DNA of 64,000 nt from positions 310,001 to 374,000 of the forward strand of contig JAVBRO010000001.1 in assembly GCA_031547885.1 (NCBI GenBank). The letters run 5' to 3'. Under the pieces are notes generated by a model. That model worked only from the letters and a program-made list of their open reading frames with translations, was not told the origin of the DNA and did no database searches. The DNA comes from UBA940 sp031547885 (GTDB lineage Bacteria; Bacteroidota; Bacteroidia; Bacteroidales; Rikenellaceae). A program made the translations under genes and the position numbers. This document shows positions 44,690-51,840 of the stretch, one piece after another (within the stretch, counting starts at the first letter, position 1; each line of letters begins with the position of its first letter).

Positions 44690-44750
44690 ACATCTGGGTT
44701 TTTATCGACACATCCGATTATTTTGTCGATGTATCCGGGTATTTCATCGG
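44690..44750 (-). repeat. Three approximate 21-bp direct repeats in the surface-operon leader
   Basis: Plus-strand units are ACATCTGGGTTTTTATCGAC (44690-44709), a 22-nt unit at 44710-44731 starting ACATCCGATTATTTTGTCG, and TATCCGGGTATTTCATCGG (44732-44750). The shared pattern is ATCYGRKTWTTTNRTCG. The spacing is close to two helical turns, and the array begins right at the expected transcription start of the minus-strand operon. Confidence 0.6.
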
Positions 44751-44758
44751 CAAATATA
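44751..44758 (-). promoter_or_regulatory. -7 element of the fimbrillin/DUF4493/PCMD operon
   Basis: Minus-strand TATATTTG is an exact TAnnTTTG match. It predicts a start near 44745 and a leader of about 145 nt running through the triple repeat. A TTG lies only 15 nt upstream, so the -33 is poor, consistent with activator dependence. Confidence 0.55.
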
Positions 44759-44875
44759 ACTCTTTTTTCTTAACAACAGCATGGGACTCCCTTTTATTTA
44801 ACCTCTATTTAACCTGCCAATGTTAACATTTCATTAAATAACCGGGGCCCAAAACTGCCATAGCGATATTTTGGG

Positions 44876-44883
44876 TATTTTTG
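44876..44883 (+). promoter_or_regulatory. -7 element of the fabH promoter
   Basis: TATTTTTG is an exact TAnnTTTG match 47 nt before the chosen fabH start. The -33 is not evident. Confidence 0.5.
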
Positions 44884-44930
44884 CCATCTAAATATATTCA
44901 ACCGCCCCGGCGCGGACAATGTTATCCGGA

Positions 44931-45917
44931 ATGAAAAGAGCAGTTATAAAAGGTATAGAAGGGTCGCTTCCCGACTACATTCTTACCAACCAGGAAATCG
45001 AAAAAATGGTCGACACGTCCGACCAGTGGATCCGTGAACGCACGGGCATCCTCGAACGCCATATCCTCAAGCAGGATGGTCTGGGCACCTCGGAAATGGG
45101 AGCCGACGCAGTGCGCAAACTGCTCAAGGCGACAGGTACGAAAATGGAGGATGTCGACATGCTGATCTGCGCGACGGTTTCGCCAGACATGCTTTTCCCC
45201 GCCACGGCCAACATCATCTGCGACAAGGTGGGCATCAAGAACGCCTGGGGCTTCGACATCAACGCGGGCTGCAGCGGATTCATATATTCGTTCTCGACGG
45301 TCGACGCATTCATCCGCGCAGGACGCGCCAAAAAAGTGATCCTCGTCTGCGGCGAACGTATGTCCGGGATGACCGACTACACCGACCGCAACACCTGCCC
45401 GCTGTTCGGCGACGCCGCGGTGGCGATGCTCATCGAGCCGACCGATAATCCTAACGAAGGGCTCATTGACTACGAGCACCACGTCGACGGCATCGGCCGC
45501 CACTATCTCTACCAGAAAGCGGGCGGTTCGTGCTATCCCCCGACGGCCGAAACGGTCGCCAGGCGCGAACACTATATCTTCCAGGACGGCAAAACGGTCT
45601 TCAAATACGCAGTGAGCAACATGGCCGACGTATCGGTGGCGATGATGGAAAAACACAATCTGAAAGCCGACGACATCGCCTACCTGATACCCCACCAGGC
45701 CAACCTGCGCATCCTCTCCGCAACGGGACACCGCATGGGTCTGTCGGACGACAAGATACTTGTGAACATCGAAAAATACGGCAACACGGCCGGGACTTCC
45801 ATTCCGCTGGTTTTGTGGGACTTCAAGAAGAAATTCAAGAAGGGCGACAATCTCATAATCTCGGCTTTCGGAGCCGGATTCACATGGGGTGCAATGTATT
45901 ATAAATGGGGAATGTGA
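44931..45917 (+). CDS. fabH: 3-oxoacyl-[acyl-carrier-protein] synthase III
   Basis: Starts fatty-acid chains by condensing acetyl-CoA with malonyl-ACP in the cytoplasm. The catalytic triad is visible: Cys in DINAGCSGFIYS, His in LIPHQANLRI, Asn in EKYGNTAGTSIPL. The N-terminal KGIEGSLPDYILTNQEIEKM and TSDQWIRERTGI are classic FabH. I prefer the start at 44931 (MKRAVIKG...), giving 328 residues; the upstream ATG at 44919 adds only MLSG. It is monocistronic in the window, without the usual plsX or rpmF before it, and convergent with pepT. Confidence 0.95.
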   Translation: MKRAVIKGIEGSLPDYILTNQEIEKMVDTSDQWIRERTGILERHILKQDGLGTSEMGADAVRKLLKATGTKMEDVDMLICATVSPDMLFPATANIICDKVGIKNAWGFDINAGCSGFIYSFSTVDAFIRAGRAKKVILVCGERMSGMTDYTDRNTCPLFGDAAVAMLIEPTDNPNEGLIDYEHHVDGIGRHYLYQKAGGSCYPPTAETVARREHYIFQDGKTVFKYAVSNMADVSVAMMEKHNLKADDIAYLIPHQANLRILSATGHRMGLSDDKILVNIEKYGNTAGTSIPLVLWDFKKKFKKGDNLIISAFGAGFTWGAMYYKWGM

Positions 45918-45918
45918 T

Positions 45919-45989
45919 CAATTACGAATTAAAAATTACGAATTACGATAATCGAAGAAGCCTGCTCATATGAGCAGGCTTCTTCGATT
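45919..45989. terminator. Long perfect palindrome between fabH and pepT, preceded by TACGAATTA units
   Basis: 45950-45989 is a perfect 40-nt palindrome (two 20-nt halves, outer end AATCGAAG, centre CTCATATGAG). It lies 32 nt after the fabH stop. There is no T-tract, so it may be a bidirectional terminator or a mobile-element relic. 45921-45949 carries tandem ATTACGAATTA units like those at 48272-48300 and 63407-63442. Confidence 0.65.
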
Positions 45990-45999
45990 GCGTGAAACC

Positions 46000-46132
46000 G
46001 ATTTTCGTCAAAAGTGGGTATATGGGTAATGATGCAAGGCTTGCGATGAAGTTTAAACCGCAGCATACTGTACGTATGTGAGGATTTAAACTTCGAGCGT
46101 AACGCAGCAGATGCCCGCTTTTCACGAAAATC
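46000..46132. repeat. Nested inverted-repeat element at the 3' end of pepT
   Basis: Outer arms 46000-46021 and 46111-46132 match inversely at 19 of 22 positions; the right arm includes the last codons and stop of pepT. Inside, GAAGTTTAAA (46048-46057) pairs perfectly with TTTAAACTTC (46085-46094), enclosing CATAC/GTATG (46064-46078). The whole can fold as one long stem with bulges. Confidence 0.6.
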
Positions 46133-47342
46133 CCCATATGCGGGCGAGGTTTACGATGGTCTGCACCGCCTTCTCCATAGTCTGGAGCGAGATGTACTCG
46201 TATTTGCCGTGGAAGTTCATGCCGCCGGTGAAGATATTGGGACACGGCAGTCCCATGAACGAAAGGCGCGCGCCATCGGTGCCACCGCGGATCGGACGGA
46301 TGATCGGCCTCACACCGGCATCTTCCATCGCCCGGACCGCCTTCTCTATGATTTCGGGATGCGGTTCGACCATTTCGCGCATGTTGTAATACTGGTCCCG
46401 GAGCGTTAGGCGGACCGTCCCGCGCCCGTATTTACCATTCAGGTATTTGACGACGCCTTTCAGAAAATCTTTCCGGGCCTCGAATTTAGCGCGGTCGTGG
46501 TCGCGGATTATATAATCCATCGATGCCTTTTCGACTCCACCGCTCATACCGTACAGGTGGTAGAAACCTTCGTAACCCGCAGTGTGCTCGGGACGCTGGT
46601 CGGCGGGGATCATCGCGTTCAGCTCCGCGGCCACCTGCAGTGCGTTCAGCATCCGGTCTTTGGCGTAACCCGGATGGATGCTCCGGCCCTGTATCTTTAT
46701 CTTCGCACTTGCGGCGTTAAAATTCTCGTATTCCAGTTCACCCTCCATCCCGCCATCCATAGTGTAGGCCACGTCGGCCCCGAACGCCGCCACGTCGAAA
46801 AAATCGACCCCGCGGCCTATCTCCTCGTCGGGCGTAAAACCGATGCGTATCTTCCCGTGCGGGATTTCGGGATGCGCCAGAAGGTATTCGGCGGCGGTCA
46901 TTATCTCGGCTACGCCGGCCTTGTCGTCGGCACCTAAAAGCGTCGTGCCGTCAGTGTGGATGATCGTCTGTCCCTTGAAGAGCTCGAGTTCCGGAAAATC
47001 GGCGGCCCACATCACTACTTTCGCATTGAGTCGGATATCGCCGCCGTCATATTTTTCGATGATCTGCGGGCGGACATTTCTTCCCGGCATATCGGGAGAA
47101 GTATCGACATGCGAAAGGAAACCTATCACAGGACGGGTTTCCAGGCCTTTGGTCGCCGGGATCGTCCCCATAACATAACCGTTGGAGTCCATTACGACTT
47201 CGACTAAGCCCAGCGAGCGCATTTCGTCGGCCAACAGGCGCAGCAGCACGAGCTGTTTTTCGGTCGAGGGAAACGTCGTACTGTTCTCGTCGCTCTGGGT
47301 GTCGAACGACACATATTTCAAGAACCTTTCGAGCAGTTTCAT
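46122..47342 (-). CDS. pepT: Peptidase T (tripeptide aminopeptidase)
   Basis: Cytoplasmic di-zinc M20 peptidase releasing the N-terminal residue of tripeptides. 406 residues, usual length. Metal-ligand motifs are in order: GFLSHVDTSPDMPG (His, Asp), DGTTLLGADDKAGVAEIM (bridging Asp), FTPDEEIGRGVDFF (general-base Glu and Glu ligand), YTMDGG (Asp) and GGMNFHGKYEY (His). The lid/dimerisation domain lies at about 210-320. It is last in a pepT-ispH-cmk-lysE series on the minus strand, one nucleotide after ispH. Its final codons coincide with one arm of the nested inverted-repeat element. Confidence 0.96.
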   Translation of the reverse strand: MKLLERFLKYVSFDTQSDENSTTFPSTEKQLVLLRLLADEMRSLGLVEVVMDSNGYVMGTIPATKGLETRPVIGFLSHVDTSPDMPGRNVRPQIIEKYDGGDIRLNAKVVMWAADFPELELFKGQTIIHTDGTTLLGADDKAGVAEIMTAAEYLLAHPEIPHGKIRIGFTPDEEIGRGVDFFDVAAFGADVAYTMDGGMEGELEYENFNAASAKIKIQGRSIHPGYAKDRMLNALQVAAELNAMIPADQRPEHTAGYEGFYHLYGMSGGVEKASMDYIIRDHDRAKFEARKDFLKGVVKYLNGKYGRGTVRLTLRDQYYNMREMVEPHPEIIEKAVRAMEDAGVRPIIRPIRGGTDGARLSFMGLPCPNIFTGGMNFHGKYEYISLQTMEKAVQTIVNLARIWGFS

Positions 47343-47343
47343 A

Positions 47344-48204
47344 TCAACATTTCTTTATTTCATCGGCGATCCCGTTCATCAGCCAGAGTGGCGTGGATGT
47401 CGCTCCGCAAACTCCGGCGGAGGATTTTCCGGCGAACCATTCGGGGCGCAGTTCGGCAGCGCTCTCTATTTTGTAACTGTCGGGATTGGCACCCCGGACT
47501 GCCTCGAACAGCACCTCCCCGTTGGAGCTTTTAGCGCCCGCCACGAAAACGACCACATCGAAACGGCGTGCAAATTCGGCCAGATGCTGCTCGCGGCCCG
47601 AGACCTGGCGGCATATCGTGTCGTGGATAGTCACGCTGCCCGGATCTACGGCGCGCTTCCTTATTTCGCGCCCCAGCTCCTCGAAATCGGCAAGGCTGCG
47701 GGTGGTCTGCGACAGGAGATATACCGGGCGCGTGAAATCTATATTATCGAGGTCGGCGGCGCTCTCCACGACAATGACATCGCCCCCGGCATGGCCCGCC
47801 AGTCCGCGCACTTCGGCGTGCCCGGGCTTGCCGAATATCACCACCTGGCCGTCGATACATTGCATTTTCCGCCAGGCTTCGGCAACTGTTTTCTGCAGTT
47901 TCGCAACGACCGGACATGTGGCGTCGATGAGCGTTATACCGCATTCGGCGGCCTTTTCGTATGTTGCAGGGGGTTCGCCGTGGGCGCGGATAAGGACCGT
48001 CTGTCCTGCGAGGTTTTCGAGGGGTTCGTCTTCGGGAACGGTCCGAAGACCCATTTTTTCGAGCCGGGCGACTTCGGCACCGTTGTGAACTATATCGCCG
48101 AGCGACACTAAGGCATCCCCGGCGGAAATGCTCTCCCCGGCTTTCGTGATGGCGTTTACCACCCCGAAACAGAAACCCGACTTATCATCAACTTCGACAC
48201 GCAT
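47344..48204 (-). CDS. ispH: 4-hydroxy-3-methylbut-2-enyl diphosphate reductase
   Basis: Last enzyme of the MEP isoprenoid pathway, making IPP and DMAPP with a 4Fe-4S cluster. Cluster cysteines are seen in DKSGFCFGVVNAI, IDATCPVVAKLQ and GVCGATSTP; substrate-binding residues in IRAHGEPP, KPGHAEVRGLAGH and GAKSSNGEVLFEAV. DTICRQVSGRE adds a further Cys. The start at 48204 (MRVEVDDKSGFCFG) gives 286 residues; an ATG at 48213 falls inside the repeat element upstream and only adds MII. It lies beside cmk, a common Bacteroidales gene order, and directly before pepT. Confidence 0.96.
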   Translation of the reverse strand: MRVEVDDKSGFCFGVVNAITKAGESISAGDALVSLGDIVHNGAEVARLEKMGLRTVPEDEPLENLAGQTVLIRAHGEPPATYEKAAECGITLIDATCPVVAKLQKTVAEAWRKMQCIDGQVVIFGKPGHAEVRGLAGHAGGDVIVVESAADLDNIDFTRPVYLLSQTTRSLADFEELGREIRKRAVDPGSVTIHDTICRQVSGREQHLAEFARRFDVVVFVAGAKSSNGEVLFEAVRGANPDSYKIESAAELRPEWFAGKSSAGVCGATSTPLWLMNGIADEIKKC

Positions 48205-48330
48205 AATAATCATGAATCATAAATCATGAATCATGAATGAAGGAGCGGAACAAAAGTTCCGCACAAAAATTCTTCATTCGTAATTCGTAATTCGTAATTT
48301 AGGTCGAATCGCGTTTAAACGCGATTCGAC
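48205..48330. repeat. Intergenic element between cmk and ispH, overlapping the cmk 3' end
   Basis: Left part 48209-48241 has ATCATGAATCATAAATCATG-like units. The centre is a perfect hairpin GCGGAAC-AAAA-GTTCCGC (48245-48262). The right part 48272-48300 has TTCGTAA units that read, on the minus strand, as the last codons of cmk (KLRITNYE plus stop). Next to it, 48303-48330 is a perfect 28-nt palindrome in the cmk reading frame (centre GCGTTTAAACGC). Same family as 32298-32427 and 51716-51840, with weaker arm pairing. Confidence 0.65.
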
Positions 48331-48987
48331 CCAGGCCATCTGCTCGTCGAGCGTCATATGGCTGTTGTCGAGGACGACCGCATCGGGAGCCTGGCGAAGG
48401 GGACTTATCGCGCGTGTTTGGTCGAGATGGTCGCGCTCGCGGATGTTGCGCTCGATCTCGGCGAGCGGAACATCCTGTCCGGCAGCCTTCAGCTCCTCGT
48501 AACGCCTCTGCGCCCTCACCGCAGGGTCCGCCGTGAGGAATATCTTCAGGTCTGCGTCCGGGAAAACCACCGTGCCGATGTCGCGGCCGTCCATCACCAC
48601 CCCGCCTTCGCGGCCCATCCCGCGCTGGATGGCAACGAGTTTTTCGCGCACGGCTCCGATCCGGCTCACTTCGCTCACTAAGTTGCTCACCTCGATGGTG
48701 CGTATCCTGCCGTCCACCCTGTCGCCGTTGAGATATATGTCGCTGGCCCCGCGCGCGGGATTGAAGCGGAAATCCATGCCAATATCGCCGAGCGAACGGA
48801 CAAGAGCGTCCTCGTCTAGGATGCCGTTGCGGATGATGCCGTTCTCGATGGCGTAGAGCGTCACCGCGCGGTACATCGCGCCGCTGTCGATGAAGACATA
48901 GCCGAGCTTCGCGGCGATCCTCTTTGCAAAAGTGCTCTTGCCGCTCGACGAAAAACCGTCTATCGCTATCGTAAGTTTACGCTCCAT
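48274..48987 (-). CDS. cmk: Cytidylate kinase
   Basis: Phosphorylates CMP and dCMP with ATP in the cytoplasm. The P-loop GFSSSGKSTFAKRIA lies at about residues 11-25, followed by GYVFIDSGAMYRAVTLYA, then VMDGRDIGTVVFPDADLKIF (NMP-binding) and the lid region RAQRRYEELK. It is 237 residues, slightly long: the last eight residues, KLRITNYE, and the stop are encoded by the intergenic repeat arm, and the preceding residues lie on a perfect palindrome. The native C-terminus probably ended near residue 229. It lies 70 nt upstream of ispH and 39 nt after the LysE-family gene. Confidence 0.95.
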   Translation of the reverse strand: MERKLTIAIDGFSSSGKSTFAKRIAAKLGYVFIDSGAMYRAVTLYAIENGIIRNGILDEDALVRSLGDIGMDFRFNPARGASDIYLNGDRVDGRIRTIEVSNLVSEVSRIGAVREKLVAIQRGMGREGGVVMDGRDIGTVVFPDADLKIFLTADPAVRAQRRYEELKAAGQDVPLAEIERNIRERDHLDQTRAISPLRQAPDAVVLDNSHMTLDEQMAWVESRLNAIRPKLRITNYE

Positions 48988-49026
48988 TACAATTATAATG
49001 TGGTCACCTGATCCATAGAATCCGTG

Positions 49027-49668
49027 TTATACGAATGCTGAAATTATTGCCACCGCGCCCAGAACCGTTATCATCACCCCTGCTATGCGGTTGATCCACA
49101 GCAGGTGGCGCGGACGGAAACGCTTGCGGAAAAGGCTGATCACAGACGTCAGAATGAGCCACCAGGCGACCGCGCCGCCGAAGAATCCGCCTATCATCAG
49201 CAGGCCGGTCTTCACCTGCGAGAATGTCAGCTGCCCCGCTTCGGCCGAACCGACATTGAAGGCCGAAAATATCACCAGCAGCCATAGTATGAAAGCCGGA
49301 TTGGTTAGCGTCAGTCCGAACGTCGAGGCGAAATCCTGCCACAGGTTGCTCTTGCCTGCTCGGTTGCGGCGTATCTGCACCACAGGGTTTTTTAAGAATA
49401 TATTCACCCCCACTATCACCACGCAGATGCCGCCCAATATCTTGAGTATCTGCAGGTGATTCTCGATGACGGAGCTGATTATAGCGATGAAAAAATAGGC
49501 GAGAATGGCGAAGATGGTGTCGGCCGTGGCGGCGCCCAGGCCCGAGATGAATCCCGACTGGCGGTTCTTGCTCAGGGTGCGCTGGATGCACATAACCCCG
49601 ACGGGCCCAAGCGTTATCGACGCTATCAGCCCCACGGTCAATCCCCTCATCAGTATCTCGAATCCCAT
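49027..49668 (-). CDS. LysE/RhtB-family amino-acid exporter
   Basis: 213 residues with six hydrophobic segments. The family start is clear: MRGLTVGLIASITLGPVGVM (the conserved G-P-G-P-like loop reads TLGPVG), then SGFISGLGAATADTIFAILA, and NPAFILWLLVIFSAF in the third segment. Members export amino acids such as lysine, arginine or threonine; the substrate here is not predictable. It is first in the minus-strand run toward cmk, with a -7 element 21 nt upstream. A role in housekeeping efflux is inferred from family only. Confidence 0.88.
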   Translation of the reverse strand: MGFEILMRGLTVGLIASITLGPVGVMCIQRTLSKNRQSGFISGLGAATADTIFAILAYFFIAIISSVIENHLQILKILGGICVVIVGVNIFLKNPVVQIRRNRAGKSNLWQDFASTFGLTLTNPAFILWLLVIFSAFNVGSAEAGQLTFSQVKTGLLMIGGFFGGAVAWWLILTSVISLFRKRFRPRHLLWINRIAGVMITVLGAVAIISAFV

Positions 49669-49688
49669 CTATCTCGTTTTATGAACTA

Positions 49689-49696
49689 CAAAAGTA
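49689..49696 (-). promoter_or_regulatory. -7 element of the lysE-like/cmk/ispH/pepT run
   Basis: Minus-strand TACTTTTG is an exact TAnnTTTG match ending 21 nt before the LysE-family start. The -33 is not clear. Confidence 0.5.
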
Positions 49697-49717
49697 ATAA
49701 ATCGGGGCAAATATCCT

Positions 49718-49725
49718 TATATTTG
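49718..49725 (+). promoter_or_regulatory. Plus-strand -7 element upstream of the structured 49.76-50.04 kb region
   Basis: TATATTTG is an exact TAnnTTTG match. The next coding start (lnt) is 417 nt away, so transcription from here would run through a highly structured non-coding stretch. Confidence 0.45.
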
Positions 49726-49763
49726 CGAAACGAAGAGCAAAAGATTGTATTGACTATGCCCTG

Positions 49764-50141
49764 AATTCATATGTAAATTTCAAACACAAGCGACAGCTTG
49801 TGCGCAAATCCCCACTTATCAAAAATCGTGAGCGCAGGCGTAGACTAAAATGGGAATCAACCATGTGCGATAGCTCCGCGTTAGCTCAAGGTTAGCTTCG
49901 CTTTCCTCCTCGCGGCTCGGCAAAATCTGCAAGCAGACTTTGCTCTCGCTCCGCAGCGTCGGTTGTACCATTTTAGGCAAGCCGGAGTAGATTTTTGATG
50001 CGTGGGGTGGGTTTTTACTACTTTTTGCCCATCAAAAAGTAGATAAAAGAAATTCCATATAATGCAGATTCCTCGTCGCCTTAACAGGCTCGCTCGGAAT
50101 GACATTATGGCGCTTTTTTCATTTAATTTAGTTAAAACTTA
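49764..50141. repeat. Structured non-coding region with nested inverted repeats upstream of lnt
   Basis: No credible gene. Hairpin CACAAGC-GACA-GCTTGTG (49785-49802). Outer arms 49811-49827 and 49990-50006 match inversely at 15 of 17 positions. Inner arms CTAAAATGG (49845-49853) and CCATTTTAG (49968-49976) are perfect. The middle, 49895-49964, is one copy of the dispersed GC-rich repeat (minus orientation). A final hairpin CTACTTTTTG-CCCAT-CAAAAAGTAG lies at 50018-50042. It could be a non-autonomous mobile element, a long lnt leader, or a non-coding RNA. Confidence 0.6.
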
Positions 50142-51713
50142 ATGAATAGAAATCTGCAAAACCTGCTTCTGGTGGTGTTGGCCGCCGTGATGATGTCGTT
50201 CGGATGGATGGAACTGACGGGCCTGGTGATGCTCGGCGGACTGGTCCCCATGCTGATACTGGCCGCGCGCTACGACCGTTCGCGCCGCTCGTTCTGGAAG
50301 ATGGCCGGGTGGACCACGCTTTTCATCACGCTGTGGTATGCTCTGTCAATATGGTGGGTCTGGTACGCAACGCCTGCGGGGCCGATCGCAGCGACGTTCT
50401 TCGCATACGTCTTCACCGGACTACCATTCATGTTGTGGTTCTACGTCTCGAAACGGGCGCCTAAAGCGCTGTCGTACACGGTGCTGGTGTCGGTATGGAT
50501 GGTCGGCGAGTGGGTCTACAACTGGAACCAGGCGTCGTTCCCGTGGCTAAATATCGGCAACGGCTTCGCATGTGACATATGGCTGGTTCAGTGGTACGAA
50601 TGGACGGGCGTCTACGGCGGCACGCTGTGGGTGCTCGTCACCAACATACTTTTGTATGAATTCCTCGTCGTGCGCCGTCCGCGCAACTGGCTGCCCCCGG
50701 TGCTCGCGGCAGTCATCCCGCCGATCGTCTCGATAATCATGTTCCTGGCCTACGACGAGCCAAAACGCACGGCAACGACGACCATAGTCCAGCCCAATAT
50801 CGATGCCTACGAGAAGTTCGAAGTCCTGTCTCAGGAAGAACAGACGGCCAACCTCATCGACCTGATGGGCCGTGCACCGGCGGACGTCAAATTCATAGTC
50901 ATGCCCGAAACAGCCATAGACGAGGGGCTGACCGAGGGCCGTCTGGCAAATTCGGAGTCCATAAAGGCGATACGAAAGTTGGCGGAGGAGAAATATCCGG
51001 ACGCAATGGTCATCGTCGGAGCAACTACATATAAGATCTACGGCACCACGCAAAAAACCAAAACCGCACGCGGGAACGACGAATCGGGATACTACGACGT
51101 CTACAATACCGCCATTGCAATAGATCCGTCGGGCAAGATCGATCTGCACCACAAATCGAAGCTGGTGATAGGCGTCGAGATGATGCCCGACTGGTGGTGG
51201 GTGAAATACCTCGGCGACCTTGTGGTCGACCTTGGCGGAACCAGCGGGCAACTCGGTTACGACACCGTGCGCAAGGTCTTCGACAACGGCGGGGTCTATG
51301 CCGCGGCAGGCATCTGCTACGAGTCGATCTACGGCCAGTATTACACCGAGTTTGTGCGGAACGGCGCCGAAGTGATGTTCATAATCACCAACGACGGCTG
51401 GTGGGATGACAGTCCCGGCTACCGCCAGCACTTCGACTTCGCCCGTCTGCGCGCCATCGAGACCCGCCGCGCCATCGCGCGCAGCGCCAACACCGGGAAG
51501 TCGGGCTTTATCAACACGCGCGGCGATGTGGTGGAATCTCTGGGTTGGGAGAAGCGCGGAGCCATCACCGCCGACATCCCACTCAACCGTAAAACCACGC
51601 TGTACGTCCGTTTCGGCGACTACCTGAGCCGGATATCGCTGCTCGTCTGGGGTCTCGGCATGCTCTATTTCATCGCCTACCGGATAAGGAAGAAAGACCA
51701 CATAGTAAAATAG
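50142..51713 (+). CDS. lnt: Apolipoprotein N-acyltransferase
   Basis: Inner-membrane enzyme adding the third acyl chain to lipoproteins. 523 residues: N-terminal membrane block (about 1-210) followed by a periplasmic nitrilase-like domain and a last TM (ISLLVWGLGMLYFIAY). The Glu-Lys-Cys triad is visible as E in VMPETAIDEG, K in HHKSKLVIGVEMMPDW and C in AAGICYESIYG. In a window with more than ten lipoproteins its presence fits. It is followed by folC after a structured element, and the two are probably co-transcribed. Confidence 0.94.
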   Translation: MNRNLQNLLLVVLAAVMMSFGWMELTGLVMLGGLVPMLILAARYDRSRRSFWKMAGWTTLFITLWYALSIWWVWYATPAGPIAATFFAYVFTGLPFMLWFYVSKRAPKALSYTVLVSVWMVGEWVYNWNQASFPWLNIGNGFACDIWLVQWYEWTGVYGGTLWVLVTNILLYEFLVVRRPRNWLPPVLAAVIPPIVSIIMFLAYDEPKRTATTTIVQPNIDAYEKFEVLSQEEQTANLIDLMGRAPADVKFIVMPETAIDEGLTEGRLANSESIKAIRKLAEEKYPDAMVIVGATTYKIYGTTQKTKTARGNDESGYYDVYNTAIAIDPSGKIDLHHKSKLVIGVEMMPDWWWVKYLGDLVVDLGGTSGQLGYDTVRKVFDNGGVYAAAGICYESIYGQYYTEFVRNGAEVMFIITNDGWWDDSPGYRQHFDFARLRAIETRRAIARSANTGKSGFINTRGDVVESLGWEKRGAITADIPLNRKTTLYVRFGDYLSRISLLVWGLGMLYFIAYRIRKKDHIVK

Positions 51714-51715
51714 TT

Positions 51716-51840
51716 ATGAGTCAGGAGTCAGGAGTTATGAGTCTAAGGTGCAAACTAAAGTTTGCATTTTTATAAATAATCCTGATGAAAATCGACGCGA
51801 AGCGTCACCAAAGACTCATGACTCATGACTTATGACTCAT
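51716..51840 (+). repeat. Structured intergenic element with 29-nt inverted arms between lnt and folC
   Basis: Left arm 51716-51744 and right arm 51812-51840 pair inversely at 25 of 29 positions. Both are made of ATGAGTCA-like units, a sequence unlike the arms at 32318/32399. The centre has hairpins GCAAAC-TAAA-GTTTGC (51750-51765) and GACGC-GAA-GCGTC (near 51794-51806). AGGTGCAA before the first hairpin and TTTTTA after it recur in the 32298-32427 copy. The folC start codon (51839-51841) overlaps the right arm. Confidence 0.75.

Larger units (their letters stand above)
44601..44930. other. Divergent intergenic region between the surface operon and fabH
   Basis: 330 nt with no gene. It contains a minus-strand -7 element (44758-44751) for the fimbrillin-like operon, three approximate 21-bp direct repeats (44690-44750), and a plus-strand -7 element (44876-44883) for fabH. 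The segment 44601-44689, the rest of the operon leader, has no feature I can name. Confidence 0.6.

Noticed and set aside
48205..48300. CRISPR-like array from the short repeated units
   Set aside because: Units are 8-11 nt, contiguous and without unique spacers, so they are simple tandem units within an inverted-repeat element; no cas genes are present.
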